Assembly: GCA_963558655.1 (NCBI GenBank)
Contig: CAUWHJ010000002.1
Span: forward strand, 104,926 to 168,925
Reading direction: 5' to 3'
DNA: 64,000 nucleotides
Source of the DNA: UMGS1590 sp963558655
GTDB lineage: Bacteria; Bacillota; Peptococcia; Peptococcales; Peptococcaceae
Below, piece after piece: positions 8,380 to 17,409 of the stretch (position 1 is the first letter of the stretch; each line of letters opens with the position of its first letter). The translations under genes were made by a program, and so were the position numbers. The notes beneath the pieces were generated by a model that saw only the letters and a list, made by a program, of their open reading frames with translations, was not told the DNA's origin and made no database searches.

Positions 8380-9154
8380 TCTCACCAAAACCTTTTCTTC
8401 TGGCAATGGCTACAACCATAAAGCACTCGACGGGCTCTCCCTTCACGTTCAAAAAGGTGACTTCATCACCATCGTTGGCTCCAACGGTGCCGGAAAATCC
8501 ACGCTCTTTAACGCCATCTGTGGCGACTTTTTTGTGGACCGTGGCCACATCGAATTAGAAGGCAAGGACATCACCTATATGCCCGCTCACAAACGTTCAC
8601 GCATCATCGGCCGTCTTTTTCAGGATCCGCTGCGTGGCAGTGCGCCAAACATGACCATCGAAGAAAATCTCGCCCTGGCTTACACCTCCGGCCGCATTGG
8701 GCCGCTGCGTTTTCCACTCACCAAAAAGAACCGCGACCTCTTCAGAGAACATTTGGCGCGTTTCGGTATGGGCTTGGAAGACCGCGTGAACGTTAAAGTC
8801 GGCACCCTCTCCGGTGGGCAACGCCAAGCACTCGCTCTCGTCATGACCACCATTGTGGTACCCGATGTGCTGCTTTTAGACGAACACACCGCCGCCCTCG
8901 ACCCTGTGAGTGCTGAAACTGTCATGCGACTAACCAATGACATTGTCGCAGAGCACAACATCACCACCCTTATGATTACCCACAACCTTGAAAGTGCGCT
9001 GCACGTTGGCAACCGCACCATTATGATGGACAGCGGCAACATCATTCTTGATGTGGGCGGTGAAGAACGCAAAGGCATGACTGGGCAAGACATCATGCAG
9101 TACTACAAAAATGCCAACATCATGCTTGCCGACCGTATGCTTTTAACACGTTAA
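8363..9154 (+). CDS. ABC transporter ATP-binding protein (COG1101, TrpZ-like)
   Basis: 263 residues with Walker A GSNGAGKST (about 39-47), signature LSGGQRQALALV, Walker B VLLLDEHTAALDP and switch histidine in LMITHNLE. It couples ATP hydrolysis to uptake through the permease it overlaps. It is the last gene of the T-box controlled operon; a terminator lies 13 bases downstream. Confidence 0.94.
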   Translation: MLTLTNLTKTFSSGNGYNHKALDGLSLHVQKGDFITIVGSNGAGKSTLFNAICGDFFVDRGHIELEGKDITYMPAHKRSRIIGRLFQDPLRGSAPNMTIEENLALAYTSGRIGPLRFPLTKKNRDLFREHLARFGMGLEDRVNVKVGTLSGGQRQALALVMTTIVVPDVLLLDEHTAALDPVSAETVMRLTNDIVAEHNITTLMITHNLESALHVGNRTIMMDSGNIILDVGGEERKGMTGQDIMQYYKNANIMLADRMLLTR

Positions 9155-9167
9155 AGACCACCTTATA

Positions 9168-9197
9168 ACCCAATGCGTTCTCTGCATTGGGTATTTT
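9168..9197 (+). terminator. terminator of the T-box ABC operon
   Basis: Perfect 9-bp stem (9168-9176 with 9184-9192), 7-base loop, then ATTTTTG. Confidence 0.85.
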
Positions 9198-9210
9198 TGT
9201 ACCAAAGATA

Positions 9211-9239
9211 TTGCCAAGCACCCATGCTTACTTTATTAT
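9211..9239 (+). promoter_or_regulatory. xpt: sigma-A promoter of xpt
   Basis: TTGCCA (9211-9216), 17-base spacer, TATTAT (9234-9239), 37 bases upstream of the xpt start. No purine riboswitch fits in the short leader. Confidence 0.65.
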
Positions 9240-9275
9240 AAAATAATATTCATGAGAAAACAGGGAGGACGCATC

Positions 9276-9851
9276 ATGGAACAACTCAAGCAACGCATAC
9301 TAGAAGATGGGGTCGTGAAGCCTGGCAATGTGCTCAAAGTAGACAGCTTTTTGAACCATCAGATTGATGTCGCTTTAATCAACACCCTTGGCGCAGAATT
9401 TGCACGTCGCTTCGCCGGCACACCAATCAACAAAATACTTACCATCGAAGCATCAGGCATTGGCATTGCCTGTATCACCGCTCAATATTTTGCAAATGCA
9501 CCAGTGGTTTTTGCCAAAAAGAGCAAAACCCTCAATCTCGACGGCGACCTCTATCATGCGCGTGTAGAATCCTTCACCCATCAAACGGTCAACGATGTTG
9601 TGGTCAGTAAAAAATTTCTCGCGCCTGGCGACCATGTGCTTATCATAGATGATTTTCTCGCCAACGGCTGTGCGCTTGAAGGGTTGATCGACATCATCGC
9701 ACAAGCCGGCGCCACCTTAGCCGGTTGCGGTATTGTTATCGAAAAAGGATTCCAAGGCGGGGGTGACCGTTTACGTGAACGCGGTATCCGTGTCGAATCC
9801 CTGGCGATTATCGAAAGCATGTCAAACAACAGCCTCACCTTCCGCAACTAA
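9276..9851 (+). CDS. xpt: xanthine phosphoribosyltransferase
   Basis: 191 residues, the usual length of Xpt. It converts xanthine (and weakly hypoxanthine or guanine) plus PRPP to XMP in purine salvage. The PRPP-binding motif VLIIDDFLANGCA is at about residues 120-132. The N-terminus LKQRILEDGVVKPGNVLKVD and the EASGIGIA block are family-typical. I start at ATG 9276 with GGGAGGA upstream; the ATG at 9252 would add eight residues across the ribosome binding site. It is a single-gene unit bounded by a promoter and a terminator. Xpt is often paired with pbuX and a guanine riboswitch; neither is here. Confidence 0.95.
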   Translation: MEQLKQRILEDGVVKPGNVLKVDSFLNHQIDVALINTLGAEFARRFAGTPINKILTIEASGIGIACITAQYFANAPVVFAKKSKTLNLDGDLYHARVESFTHQTVNDVVVSKKFLAPGDHVLIIDDFLANGCALEGLIDIIAQAGATLAGCGIVIEKGFQGGGDRLRERGIRVESLAIIESMSNNSLTFRN

Positions 9852-9891
9852 TATGCTGTACAAAAACCCAGTATATAGAGCAATTCTACAA

Positions 9892-9939
9892 AAAGAAAGC
9901 CGTGACGGTGAACTTTACATCACCATCACGGCTTTCTTT
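9892..9939. terminator. bidirectional terminator after xpt
   Basis: A long, nearly perfect stem pairs 9892-9910 with 9921-9939 (AAAGAAAGCCGTGA on one arm, TCACGGCTTTCTTT on the other), with A and T runs at the ends that let it work in both directions. It ends xpt and could also stop transcripts of the minus-strand 54-aa gene. Positions 9940-10037 hold nothing else I can identify. Confidence 0.85.
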
Positions 9940-10037
9940 GTTTCCAGAGACCACAACCGTGTCCTACATAATATCAAACATTATCCTCACACCAATGCCT
10001 TCTAGCGACAAACAGAATGTTCTCAATACGATGCACG

Positions 10038-10202
10038 TTATTTGCCTGCACTATTCCCCATTTTTTGACAAACCGCTGCCAGAGTAGCAATGCCACAAGG
10101 AACAAAAACCAATGCTAATTGCCCTGTTACCATCAAAAAAACAACGATGATGAGCGCAATGAATGCAAGTACTTTAGATAGCCTTCTAAAATAACTATTC
10201 AT
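10038..10202 (-). CDS. small hydrophobic protein (54 aa)
   Basis: A 54-residue ORF beginning MNSYFRRLSKVLAF and ending MGNSAGK. It has a basic start and two hydrophobic stretches (about 11-25 and 28-45). A strong GGAGGG site lies six bases upstream of the ATG and the frame is clean to TAA, so I consider it real. No family is recognised. It stands alone between xpt and the phosphatase gene. Confidence 0.6.
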   Translation of the reverse strand: MNSYFRRLSKVLAFIALIIVVFLMVTGQLALVFVPCGIATLAAVCQKMGNSAGK

Positions 10203-10380
10203 AAATTTCCCTCCTTTATCTCTAAAAACTTAGCATTGTTGTCGTCAATCATATCATTGTGACCTTGTTTAACTTTCTATTGCAAACCGTGGTTATCAAT
10301 AAAACAGGCACTTCGTAATGGATTATAGTTAGCTTTAGATGCGCTCGTTTACCGCAAAAACACCTTTCTAATGTCAACGC

Positions 10381-11523
10381 TTAATCATAGCGCACAATCT
10401 CAACAATTTTACCAATGCTCCGCAGCTTGTTTGCCAGTTTTTCAACAATCACATCACGCAAATCAAGGTCGAGCGGCATATCATCTTTCATCGCTATGTT
10501 GGTCGCCATTCCCTGCAAGAAAACAATGCGGTCGCTTTCAAGAATTTTTTCAAGAAGCTGGGTTGCACCATCTTCACTTTGCGGCAGCTCTTGATTGTCG
10601 AGCAAGTGTTTCACTGCCGATAGGGTGATGATCCCTTCTGTGACCAGATCCACGCCTTCAATACGAGAGGTTGGCGGGATTTTTTTATTCACATATTTGA
10701 AATCGGAAAGAATTTTCTTTCCGGTTTCGCGCGCATAAATCTGCGCTGTGGTGCCCCCACAGATAACATGCGTTCCCGGTGTTGCTTCAAAACGCGACAC
10801 CATGCGTGCATCGTCAGCAGGATTAACCGGCGGTCCGGTCATAATCACCATGTTTTGTTCTTCTTTCAGGCGCACAACCACCGCCGTGGTATCGTCGCCA
10901 GGCTCGCCCATGTAGTAGCTTTTACAAATGTTGACAATCTTCCAGGCAATGCTCTGCACATTGTCGTCTAAATCGCAAAAACGTTGCAGTGTATCAATGA
11001 GACCATCGGTTCCCAGCCCAAATGGCAGCATTTCGCCTAGCCCAGCCTGCACAACACCATCACTGACAATGACGATGGTTTCACCAGCTTCTAAGCGAAA
11101 GCTGGTTTCATGAATGGTTTTTCCGTTGGCATCGGTAGGATTGGTTTCAATGGCGGAAATTTCTTTGTCTTTCGTAATGCGAACCATCGGACAGCCATCA
11201 AAATCAACCATATACACCACGCCGTTGTTGTACAAACGCAAGATGGAAAATGTAGAATACGCCACGCCACGCTCCGAACAGGTGGGAAGTGTGTTGACAA
11301 GGGTATCCACCACGTCTTCGATAGGCACGTCCGCGGCAATCATCTTGGCACAGATTTTAGCGGTAAGCGAGCTCAAAATGTTGGCCTTTACCCCGCTGCC
11401 CAAACCATCAGAGAGCACGATAACTGTTTCATCGGCATTACGAACAATTTCTACATTGTCACCGCACAATTCTTCGCCGACGTGCTTGAGTTGTGCAATG
11501 CCAACTTCACCGATAATAGCCAT
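10381..11523 (-). CDS. SpoIIE/PP2C-type serine phosphatase linked to hydrogenase sensor
   Basis: 380 residues. The N-terminal ~225 residues form a SpoIIE-type PP2C phosphatase: acidic metal-binding motifs VLSDGLGSGVKA and GDDTTAVVVRL, with IVIVSDGVVQ between. The remaining ~150 residues are an extension found with hydrogenase-linked members. It starts one base after the stop of the sensory hydrogenase-like gene, so the two are co-translated. Such pairs are proposed to turn H2 or redox sensing into dephosphorylation of a target protein; the target is not visible here. Confidence 0.85.
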   Translation of the reverse strand: MAIIGEVGIAQLKHVGEELCGDNVEIVRNADETVIVLSDGLGSGVKANILSSLTAKICAKMIAADVPIEDVVDTLVNTLPTCSERGVAYSTFSILRLYNNGVVYMVDFDGCPMVRITKDKEISAIETNPTDANGKTIHETSFRLEAGETIVIVSDGVVQAGLGEMLPFGLGTDGLIDTLQRFCDLDDNVQSIAWKIVNICKSYYMGEPGDDTTAVVVRLKEEQNMVIMTGPPVNPADDARMVSRFEATPGTHVICGGTTAQIYARETGKKILSDFKYVNKKIPPTSRIEGVDLVTEGIITLSAVKHLLDNQELPQSEDGATQLLEKILESDRIVFLQGMATNIAMKDDMPLDLDLRDVIVEKLANKLRSIGKIVEIVRYD

Positions 11524-11524
11524 C

Positions 11525-13228
11525 TTAGGTCAACTCCTTCTCGCGCTCAAATTCCTGAATCAATTTAAGCAGTGTAATCTTGGTTGCCGCGGTGGTTTCA
11601 CCGAGACGATTGGCAATTTCCTGAGCGGTACGCATTTGATCGTCGATGACCTGATTGGCATTCACCAAAAGCTCTCGCTTAACCTGATTGAACTGTTCAC
11701 GCTGCTTTTCACTGTCGGTAATATCCACAATGAAGGCCACATAGCGCCCACTGTCAAGCGGCTGAATGGTTTGCTGTGTCCAGATGCCCAAATCTTTGAA
11801 AGCAATTTTCACATTGCGTACAATTTCACCTTTTTCTACGGTTTTACGCATATAGCGCACATCTACATAATCGGACAGCTTTTGCCCTTCTTCCAGATGA
11901 TAAGGGCCAAACATTTTCATGATATATGGATTCATCTGCAAAATGGTGTAGTCTTTATCAAAGACCAGCAAACCGCTTTCAATGTTATTGACCACAGAAT
12001 TGGCAAAGGATTCCGCTTTTGCTTTAAGGTAACTGATGCACATATCACGAGTAGCTTCCCCACGCACCACCGCCGCACTTTTTGCATAGCAGGTGTCATA
12101 GCCGCAGGCGCCGCAGTTGAGCGGTTTGGCATCAGTATCATTAAAGCAGGCGTCCATTTCCTTACGCACCTGCTCGCCATCTGGCTTCTTCGCTTCATAC
12201 TTACGTGCTTCAAAAGAAGTCTCAATAATTGGTACGCTCAACTGGAAGGTTGGCAAATACACACGGTCCCCATTATATTGTTTAATCTGCAAACAACGGC
12301 CAAAAACGCTGTCTGGGTGCATAATGTCTACACTTGTCACACAGCCGCTGCTGCAAGCCATCAACTCAAGGAACTGCACTTCATCACAAAGCCCCTGGTT
12401 GCGTTTTTTCAAAATGTCAATGCACGCATCCAGTCCGGAATACCATTCGATGGCATTGCGATCGACCACATCATCATCAATCAACCGCGACGAAAGATTG
12501 CCCACCACAGAAAAAGCATAGCCACCTACATATTCCATATAAAAAGGCTTTTCTGCCTCTTCATAATTGCGTACAACAGGATTATAACGAATGATGCGTT
12601 CCAATTCGGAAAGCGTAATCAGATAATCAATGTCCTCATCGTTTTGGCGATTATAAAATTCTGCCGGACAAGACGCAGCGTGTACCACCATATGATCAGG
12701 GAAACGTTTCTTGAGATCCTTGGCGTGTAAAGAAGCCAAACTTGTAAGCGGCAACAAGTTCTCGATCCATTCCGGAAAATGCTGTTCAACAAGATTGACA
12801 ATCACAGGGCAATGGCTGGACAACACCAGTTTGTCGCTGCCACGCACATACCCCTCCACCTCATGAATCACATCTTCTTCCAGAACGTCCATTTCTTCAA
12901 TGTAATCAAAACCCACATTATAGGCTTTCTGCGCCATCTGATTCATTGGCATCTTGAGCGCCAGTAATCCCATTTCGCCCACACTCAGCACCAATGGTTT
13001 ACCTTCATTCAAGGCACGCACGACAAAATCCATGTCACTGATAATGCGTTTGGTCTTTTGTGGACATTCGCGAATACACTCTCCACATACTACACAAGAT
13101 TCGGTAATGATGCGCGCGCGACCTGAAGAAAATTCGATGGCATCTAAGGGACATTTTCGTAAACAGCGGTAGCAGTCCAAACAGTTTGAATTATCCTTAT
13201 TAACAATAGGAAACGGAAAATGTTTCAT
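11525..13228 (-). CDS. putative sensory [FeFe]-hydrogenase-like protein with PAS domain
   Basis: 567 residues. It opens with two ferredoxin-type clusters (NCLDCYRCLRKCP about 16-28, CVVCGECIRECP about 45-56), then an iron-hydrogenase large-subunit domain (~70-330). Its H-cluster motifs are modified: SSHCPVI in place of TSCCPAW, ASCPAEF in place of MPC-x-x-K, and LMACSSGCV in place of the CMAC-GGC motif. A further [4Fe-4S] motif CGACGYDTC with a trailing cysteine (~385-415) and a PAS domain (~430-545) follow. This is the layout of group C sensory hydrogenases; the changed residues suggest sensing rather than turnover. Operon: 82-aa ferredoxin-like gene, this gene, phosphatase. Confidence 0.87.
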   Translation of the reverse strand: MKHFPFPIVNKDNSNCLDCYRCLRKCPLDAIEFSSGRARIITESCVVCGECIRECPQKTKRIISDMDFVVRALNEGKPLVLSVGEMGLLALKMPMNQMAQKAYNVGFDYIEEMDVLEEDVIHEVEGYVRGSDKLVLSSHCPVIVNLVEQHFPEWIENLLPLTSLASLHAKDLKKRFPDHMVVHAASCPAEFYNRQNDEDIDYLITLSELERIIRYNPVVRNYEEAEKPFYMEYVGGYAFSVVGNLSSRLIDDDVVDRNAIEWYSGLDACIDILKKRNQGLCDEVQFLELMACSSGCVTSVDIMHPDSVFGRCLQIKQYNGDRVYLPTFQLSVPIIETSFEARKYEAKKPDGEQVRKEMDACFNDTDAKPLNCGACGYDTCYAKSAAVVRGEATRDMCISYLKAKAESFANSVVNNIESGLLVFDKDYTILQMNPYIMKMFGPYHLEEGQKLSDYVDVRYMRKTVEKGEIVRNVKIAFKDLGIWTQQTIQPLDSGRYVAFIVDITDSEKQREQFNQVKRELLVNANQVIDDQMRTAQEIANRLGETTAATKITLLKLIQEFEREKELT

Positions 13229-13473
13229 TGCTCCACCCCCAATGCAATATCCACCAAATGTGGCACTTCTTCAGGCGTCACATGGCCATAGGTAACGTTG
13301 TTCACTTCCACATTGATGCCTTCAAGGCAACGTTTTTTGCAGAAGCAACCCATAAGGCTGACCTCGTTTTCCACCCCTCGTTTTTGAAGTTCTTGCTGAA
13401 ACGCCTGCACAAGATCCGGTGCGCCTTTAATATGGCAAGCGCTGCCCATGCAAATTTTAATTTCACTAGACAT
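13225..13473 (-). CDS. thioredoxin-like [2Fe-2S] ferredoxin domain protein
   Basis: 82 residues resembling the C-terminal [2Fe-2S] domain of NuoE: CMGSACHIKG near the start and a CFCKKRC motif near residue 43, which together supply four or more cysteines. It overlaps the sensory hydrogenase-like gene by 4 bases and is probably its electron partner. It heads its own transcript, since a terminator separates it from hydA. Confidence 0.82.
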   Translation of the reverse strand: MSSEIKICMGSACHIKGAPDLVQAFQQELQKRGVENEVSLMGCFCKKRCLEGINVEVNNVTYGHVTPEEVPHLVDIALGVEQ

Positions 13474-13701
13474 AATTACTCACCCTTCTACGTCAGAACA
13501 TCATAATCTTCTCTGCGTTCGCTGTTAGTCATCACGCAAAAGCCGCCGCAGTTGTTGTTTTCTATATTTTACCATAATTCTGCCAGCTATTCCGTCATTA
13601 AATGTCATTTTTCAGCATTATTTTCAGAAAAAATTGCCATTTTTTGCCTACCACTGTTCGCCGCCAATTTTTGCAAAAAGATACCAGCATTGTCCAACGG
13701 C

Positions 13702-13734
13702 AAAAAAATTTGGGAGCCGCTAAAAGCGACTCCC
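13702..13734 (-). terminator. terminator after hydA
   Basis: Ten-pair minus-strand stem (GGGAGTCGCT with AGCGGCTCCC, three-base loop) at 13712-13734 followed by AAATTTTTTT. It ends the hydC-hydB-hydA operon 18 bases after hydA. Confidence 0.88.
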
Positions 13735-13752
13735 CTGAGACAGGTGTGCCTA

Positions 13753-15513
13753 TTAGAATTTGTCCTGAGCCATATAGTGGGTATGGAGCTGATGATGTGC
13801 CAGCTCACTACCCGGTTCGCCGTAATAGTCACGATACAGTGCAAGTACGGACTGGTTTTCATGCGATTTACGCAAAGGCATATTCTTGTCGATTTCATAA
13901 ATGGCTTTCATTCTCTTGAGGAGAACTTGTTCATCGCCATGATGATATGGCTGACCAGCGCCACCGATGCAGCCACCCTTGCAAGCCATGACTTCAATAG
14001 CATGATAGCCATTAGGATTGCCGGCGCGCACTTCGTCCATGAGCACTTTAGCATTGCCAAGACCATGTGCCACAGCAATTTTCAGCGGAATACCGTCCAC
14101 ATCAATGGTAGCAACACGAATGCCTTCAAAACCGCGGAGTTCTTCAAAATCAAGTTTTGGCAGAGGTTTGCCCGTCTGCAATTCATAAGCGGTACGCACA
14201 GCAGCTTCGATAACGCCGCCGGTGGAACCGAAAATAACAGCCGCCCCTGTGGATTCGCCAAGTGGATCGTCAAATTCTGATTCAGGCAGTTCTGCCAGAT
14301 TGATATCTTTCAGTTTAATCAAGCGTGCCAATTCACGGGTTGACAATACAATGTCAACATCAGGATTGCCATCAACAGAAAATTCCGGACGTGTTGCTTC
14401 TGTCTTTTTCGCCAAGCAAGGCATGACAGAAACCATAACAAGTTTTTCACGAGGAACACCCAGTTTTTCTGCCAGGTAATTCTTCACAACCGCACCAAAC
14501 ATCTGCTGCGGCGATTTTGCCGTTGATGGATATTGCAGCAAATCAGAGTACTGCGTTTCATAGAAGTTCGCCCAGGCAGGGCAGCAAGACGTCATGATTG
14601 GCAGTGGGCCTTCTTCACCATTAAGGTAACGGCGCAAACGTTGTAAAAGTTCCGTGCCTTCTTCCATAATGGTTAAGTCGGCGCTGAAGTCGGTATCATA
14701 AACATGATCAAAGCCAATCATACGCAGTGCGGTTACCATCTTACCGGTGGCAATGGAACCAGCTTCCATACCGAAAGGTTCGCCGATAGCCACACGAACA
14801 GATGGCGCTGTCTGAACAACAACCACTTTTTCCGGATCAGCAATGGCATCAATAACGTCCCAAGTAGCATCTTTCTGAACGAGAGCACCAGTAGGGCAGA
14901 CTGCCACGCACTGACCGCAATGGGTGCAGCGTGTTTCCAAAAGTGGAGATTCAAACGCAGGCATAACCACAGCATCAAAACCACGTCCCACAGCGGAAAG
15001 AGCACCAACCTTCTGCACTTCATTACACATCGTTTCGCAACGACGGCACATGATGCACTTGTTCATATCACGTACAAGAGAATTGGTTTTGTCTAATTTA
15101 TAAGTAGACTGGGATTTACCAGTGATACGCACTTCATCAATATCCAAGCGCGCTGCCACTTCCTGCAATTCGCAATCGCCATTCTTTAAGCACGTCAAGC
15201 AGGATTTTGGGTGGTCGGAAATCAAGAGTTCCACAACCGTGCGACGTGCTTGCAGCACGCGTGCAGAATTGGTGATTACTTCCATACCAGGAGAAACCGG
15301 TGTTGCACAAGATGGCATCAAAGCACGTTTGCCTTTGACTTCTACAACGCAGACACGGCAGGATGCTGGGTGATTGTCCATTTCTGTGCCATGTAGATTC
15401 ATATGGCAGAGAGTAGGAATCCAAATGTCAAGTTTTTTTGCGGCATCAAGAATGGTACTGCCCGCAGGGACAGTGACTTCGCGGCCGTTAATGGTTAAAG
15501 TTACTTCGCTCAT
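13753..15513 (-). CDS. hydA: [FeFe]-hydrogenase catalytic subunit HydA (NADH/ferredoxin-linked type)
   Basis: 586 residues: plant-type [2Fe-2S] domain (cysteines from residue 36), His-Cys cluster region, two [4Fe-4S] clusters (MCRRCETMC and CTHCGQCVAVCPTGA), then the H-cluster domain. All three H-cluster motifs are intact: TSCCPAW (~309), VMPCLAKKTE (~365) and VMACKGGCIGGAGQP (~508). It reduces protons or oxidises H2. With hydB and hydC it makes the soluble trimeric enzyme that in Thermotoga and related anaerobes bifurcates electrons between ferredoxin and NADH. A GGAGGAG site precedes the ATG. Maturation genes hydEFG lie just upstream. Confidence 0.96.
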   Translation of the reverse strand: MSEVTLTINGREVTVPAGSTILDAAKKLDIWIPTLCHMNLHGTEMDNHPASCRVCVVEVKGKRALMPSCATPVSPGMEVITNSARVLQARRTVVELLISDHPKSCLTCLKNGDCELQEVAARLDIDEVRITGKSQSTYKLDKTNSLVRDMNKCIMCRRCETMCNEVQKVGALSAVGRGFDAVVMPAFESPLLETRCTHCGQCVAVCPTGALVQKDATWDVIDAIADPEKVVVVQTAPSVRVAIGEPFGMEAGSIATGKMVTALRMIGFDHVYDTDFSADLTIMEEGTELLQRLRRYLNGEEGPLPIMTSCCPAWANFYETQYSDLLQYPSTAKSPQQMFGAVVKNYLAEKLGVPREKLVMVSVMPCLAKKTEATRPEFSVDGNPDVDIVLSTRELARLIKLKDINLAELPESEFDDPLGESTGAAVIFGSTGGVIEAAVRTAYELQTGKPLPKLDFEELRGFEGIRVATIDVDGIPLKIAVAHGLGNAKVLMDEVRAGNPNGYHAIEVMACKGGCIGGAGQPYHHGDEQVLLKRMKAIYEIDKNMPLRKSHENQSVLALYRDYYGEPGSELAHHQLHTHYMAQDKF

Positions 15514-15537
15514 ACTTCTCTTCTCCTCCTATCTCTC

Positions 15538-17013
15538 TTACCCAATGGTGATAGCACCAAAGTTACATTTTTCAATGCAGGTGCCACACTTGATGCACTT
15601 GCTCTGATCGATGGTAAATGGGGAGCGCAAAACGCCATTGATGGCATCGGCTGGGCAGTTGCGCGCACAGAGAGAGCAACCAGCGCAACGGGTTGGGTCA
15701 ATCTGGTAACGGGTCATCTTACGGCAAGTACCCGTTGGGCAACGTTTGTCAACAACGTGTGCAACGTATTCATCCCAGAAGTTTTCCATGGTGGAAAGAA
15801 CAGGGTTTGGCGCAGATTGGCCCAATGCACACAGTGCTGTATCTTTCATGGTGTTGCAAATGCGACGCAATTCGTCGATATGTTCCATTTTGCCACGCCC
15901 ATCGGTAATCATATTCAACAGTTCGGAAATGCGACGGGTACCAATGCGGCAAGGGGTGCAGCGACCGCAGGATTCTTCTTCTGAGAAGTGCAGATAGTAC
16001 TTCGCAATAGAAACCATGCAGTCATCTTCGTCCATGACAATCATACCGCCAGACCCCATCATGGAACCGATGGAAACAAGGTTATCATAATCAATAGGTA
16101 AATCAAGATATTTTTCTGCAATGCAGCCACCTGATGGACCACCCGTCTGAACGGCTTTGAATTTCTTACCGCCCTTAATGCCGCCACCGATGTCATAAAT
16201 GATTTCTCGCAAAGTGGTTCCCATTGGCACTTCAACAAGACCAACGTTGTTGACCTTACCAGCAAGAGCAAATACTTTCGTGCCTTTGCTCTTTTCGGTA
16301 CCAATGCTGGAGAACCATTCTGCCCCTTTGTTGATGATGGTTGGAATGTTGGCAAAGGTTTCTACGTTGTTCACATTGCTTGGTTTCCCCATAAAGCCAC
16401 ATTCTGCTGGATATGGTGGTTTGGTAGATGGTTCGCCACGTTTCCCTTCCATCGAATGAAGAAGTGCGGTTTCTTCACCACAAACAAAAGCACCGGCACC
16501 AAGCGTAATTTCAATATTAAAATCGAAACCAGTTCCCAGAATGTTTTTACCAAGCAAGCCATATTCAGTGGCTTGTGCAATGGCGTTTTCCAGACGATTA
16601 ACCGCTAATGGATATTCGGCACGAATATAGATGCGCCCTTCATGTGCACCAATCGCATACCCGCAAATAGCCATTGCTTCTAAAACGGTATGTGGATCCC
16701 CTTCAAGAATGGAGCGATCCATGAATGCGCCTGGGTCCCCTTCATCGGCATTACAGATAACATATTTTACATCGGCATGGTTACCGGCAGCGATCTGCCA
16801 TTTTTTCCCTGTTGGAAAACCGGCACCACCGCGACCACGCAAACCGGAATCAATCACTTCCTGAACGACCTCTTCCGGAGTCATTTCAGTCAAAGCACGC
16901 CCCAGTGCCATATACGCATCGTGGGCAATGCAGTCGTCAATGTCGCGAGGATTAACGACACCGCAGTTTTTAAGAGCAATACGCAGCTGCTGAACAGGCT
17001 TTTTCGTTTCCAT
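15538..17013 (-). CDS. hydB: NuoF-like hydrogenase subunit HydB
   Basis: 491 residues. NADH/FMN-binding NuoF core with GRGGAGFPTGKKW (~55-68), CGEETALLHSMEG, the [4Fe-4S] motif SCGRCTPCRIGTRR (~345), and a C-terminal double [4Fe-4S] ferredoxin (CAGCSLCARNCPADA and CIKCGTCIEKCNFGA). It binds NAD(H) and flavin and passes electrons to HydA. Usual HydB proteins also carry an N-terminal thioredoxin-like [2Fe-2S] domain; here that part is a separate gene 15 bases upstream. Confidence 0.95.
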   Translation of the reverse strand: METKKPVQQLRIALKNCGVVNPRDIDDCIAHDAYMALGRALTEMTPEEVVQEVIDSGLRGRGGAGFPTGKKWQIAAGNHADVKYVICNADEGDPGAFMDRSILEGDPHTVLEAMAICGYAIGAHEGRIYIRAEYPLAVNRLENAIAQATEYGLLGKNILGTGFDFNIEITLGAGAFVCGEETALLHSMEGKRGEPSTKPPYPAECGFMGKPSNVNNVETFANIPTIINKGAEWFSSIGTEKSKGTKVFALAGKVNNVGLVEVPMGTTLREIIYDIGGGIKGGKKFKAVQTGGPSGGCIAEKYLDLPIDYDNLVSIGSMMGSGGMIVMDEDDCMVSIAKYYLHFSEEESCGRCTPCRIGTRRISELLNMITDGRGKMEHIDELRRICNTMKDTALCALGQSAPNPVLSTMENFWDEYVAHVVDKRCPTGTCRKMTRYQIDPTRCAGCSLCARNCPADAINGVLRSPFTIDQSKCIKCGTCIEKCNFGAITIG

Positions 17014-17028
17014 AGTGTGACCTCCTCC

Positions 17029-17409
17029 TTACGCATTCACGTGACAGGTTGTGATGCGTGCGTCAACAGGTTCCTGCTTCATCACATACTGCTCAATGAT
17101 GTCACGTGCAATCTTTTTATCGACGTAGCCAAACATCACTGGATCAACAGAAATGCCTGCTACTTCTACGGTAGGTTCTGCATAGCAATAGCCCATGCAA
17201 CCGGTTGCTTTCAATACTACATTGTCAAGGCCGTTTTCTTCAATGGCAGCTTCGATGGCGTCCAGCACGTCTTTAGCACCAGTTGCAATCGCACAGGTCC
17301 CCATGGCCACGCGAACTTCAACGGGATGTTTCTGTTCATCGTGTGCTTTCTGAAGGGCTTCATGTTTTGCCTTCAGTGCTTCATACGAATTCAAACGTTC
17401 ACTCATCAT
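17029..17409 (-). CDS. separate [2Fe-2S] thioredoxin-like subunit (split N-terminus of HydB)
   Basis: 126 residues. After a charged helical start (~1-30) comes a thioredoxin-like [2Fe-2S] domain with MGTCAIATGA (~37) and ATGCMGYCYAEP (~73), giving the four-cysteine pattern of the NuoF N-terminal extension. It lies between hydC (4-base overlap) and hydB. It probably assembles with HydB as the missing domain. Two adjacent ATGs (17409, 17406) could both serve as the start. Confidence 0.85.
   Translation of the reverse strand: MMSERLNSYEALKAKHEALQKAHDEQKHPVEVRVAMGTCAIATGAKDVLDAIEAAIEENGLDNVVLKATGCMGYCYAEPTVEVAGISVDPVMFGYVDKKIARDIIEQYVMKQEPVDARITTCHVNA

Noticed and set aside
9193..9275. Purine riboswitch upstream of xpt
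   Set aside because: The leader from the predicted start to the xpt ribosome site is only about 20-30 bases, too short for an aptamer, and no aptamer pairing is visible.
11114..12730. 538-codon plus-strand open frame
   Set aside because: Antisense to the sensory hydrogenase-like and phosphatase genes, both clear families. No ribosome site.
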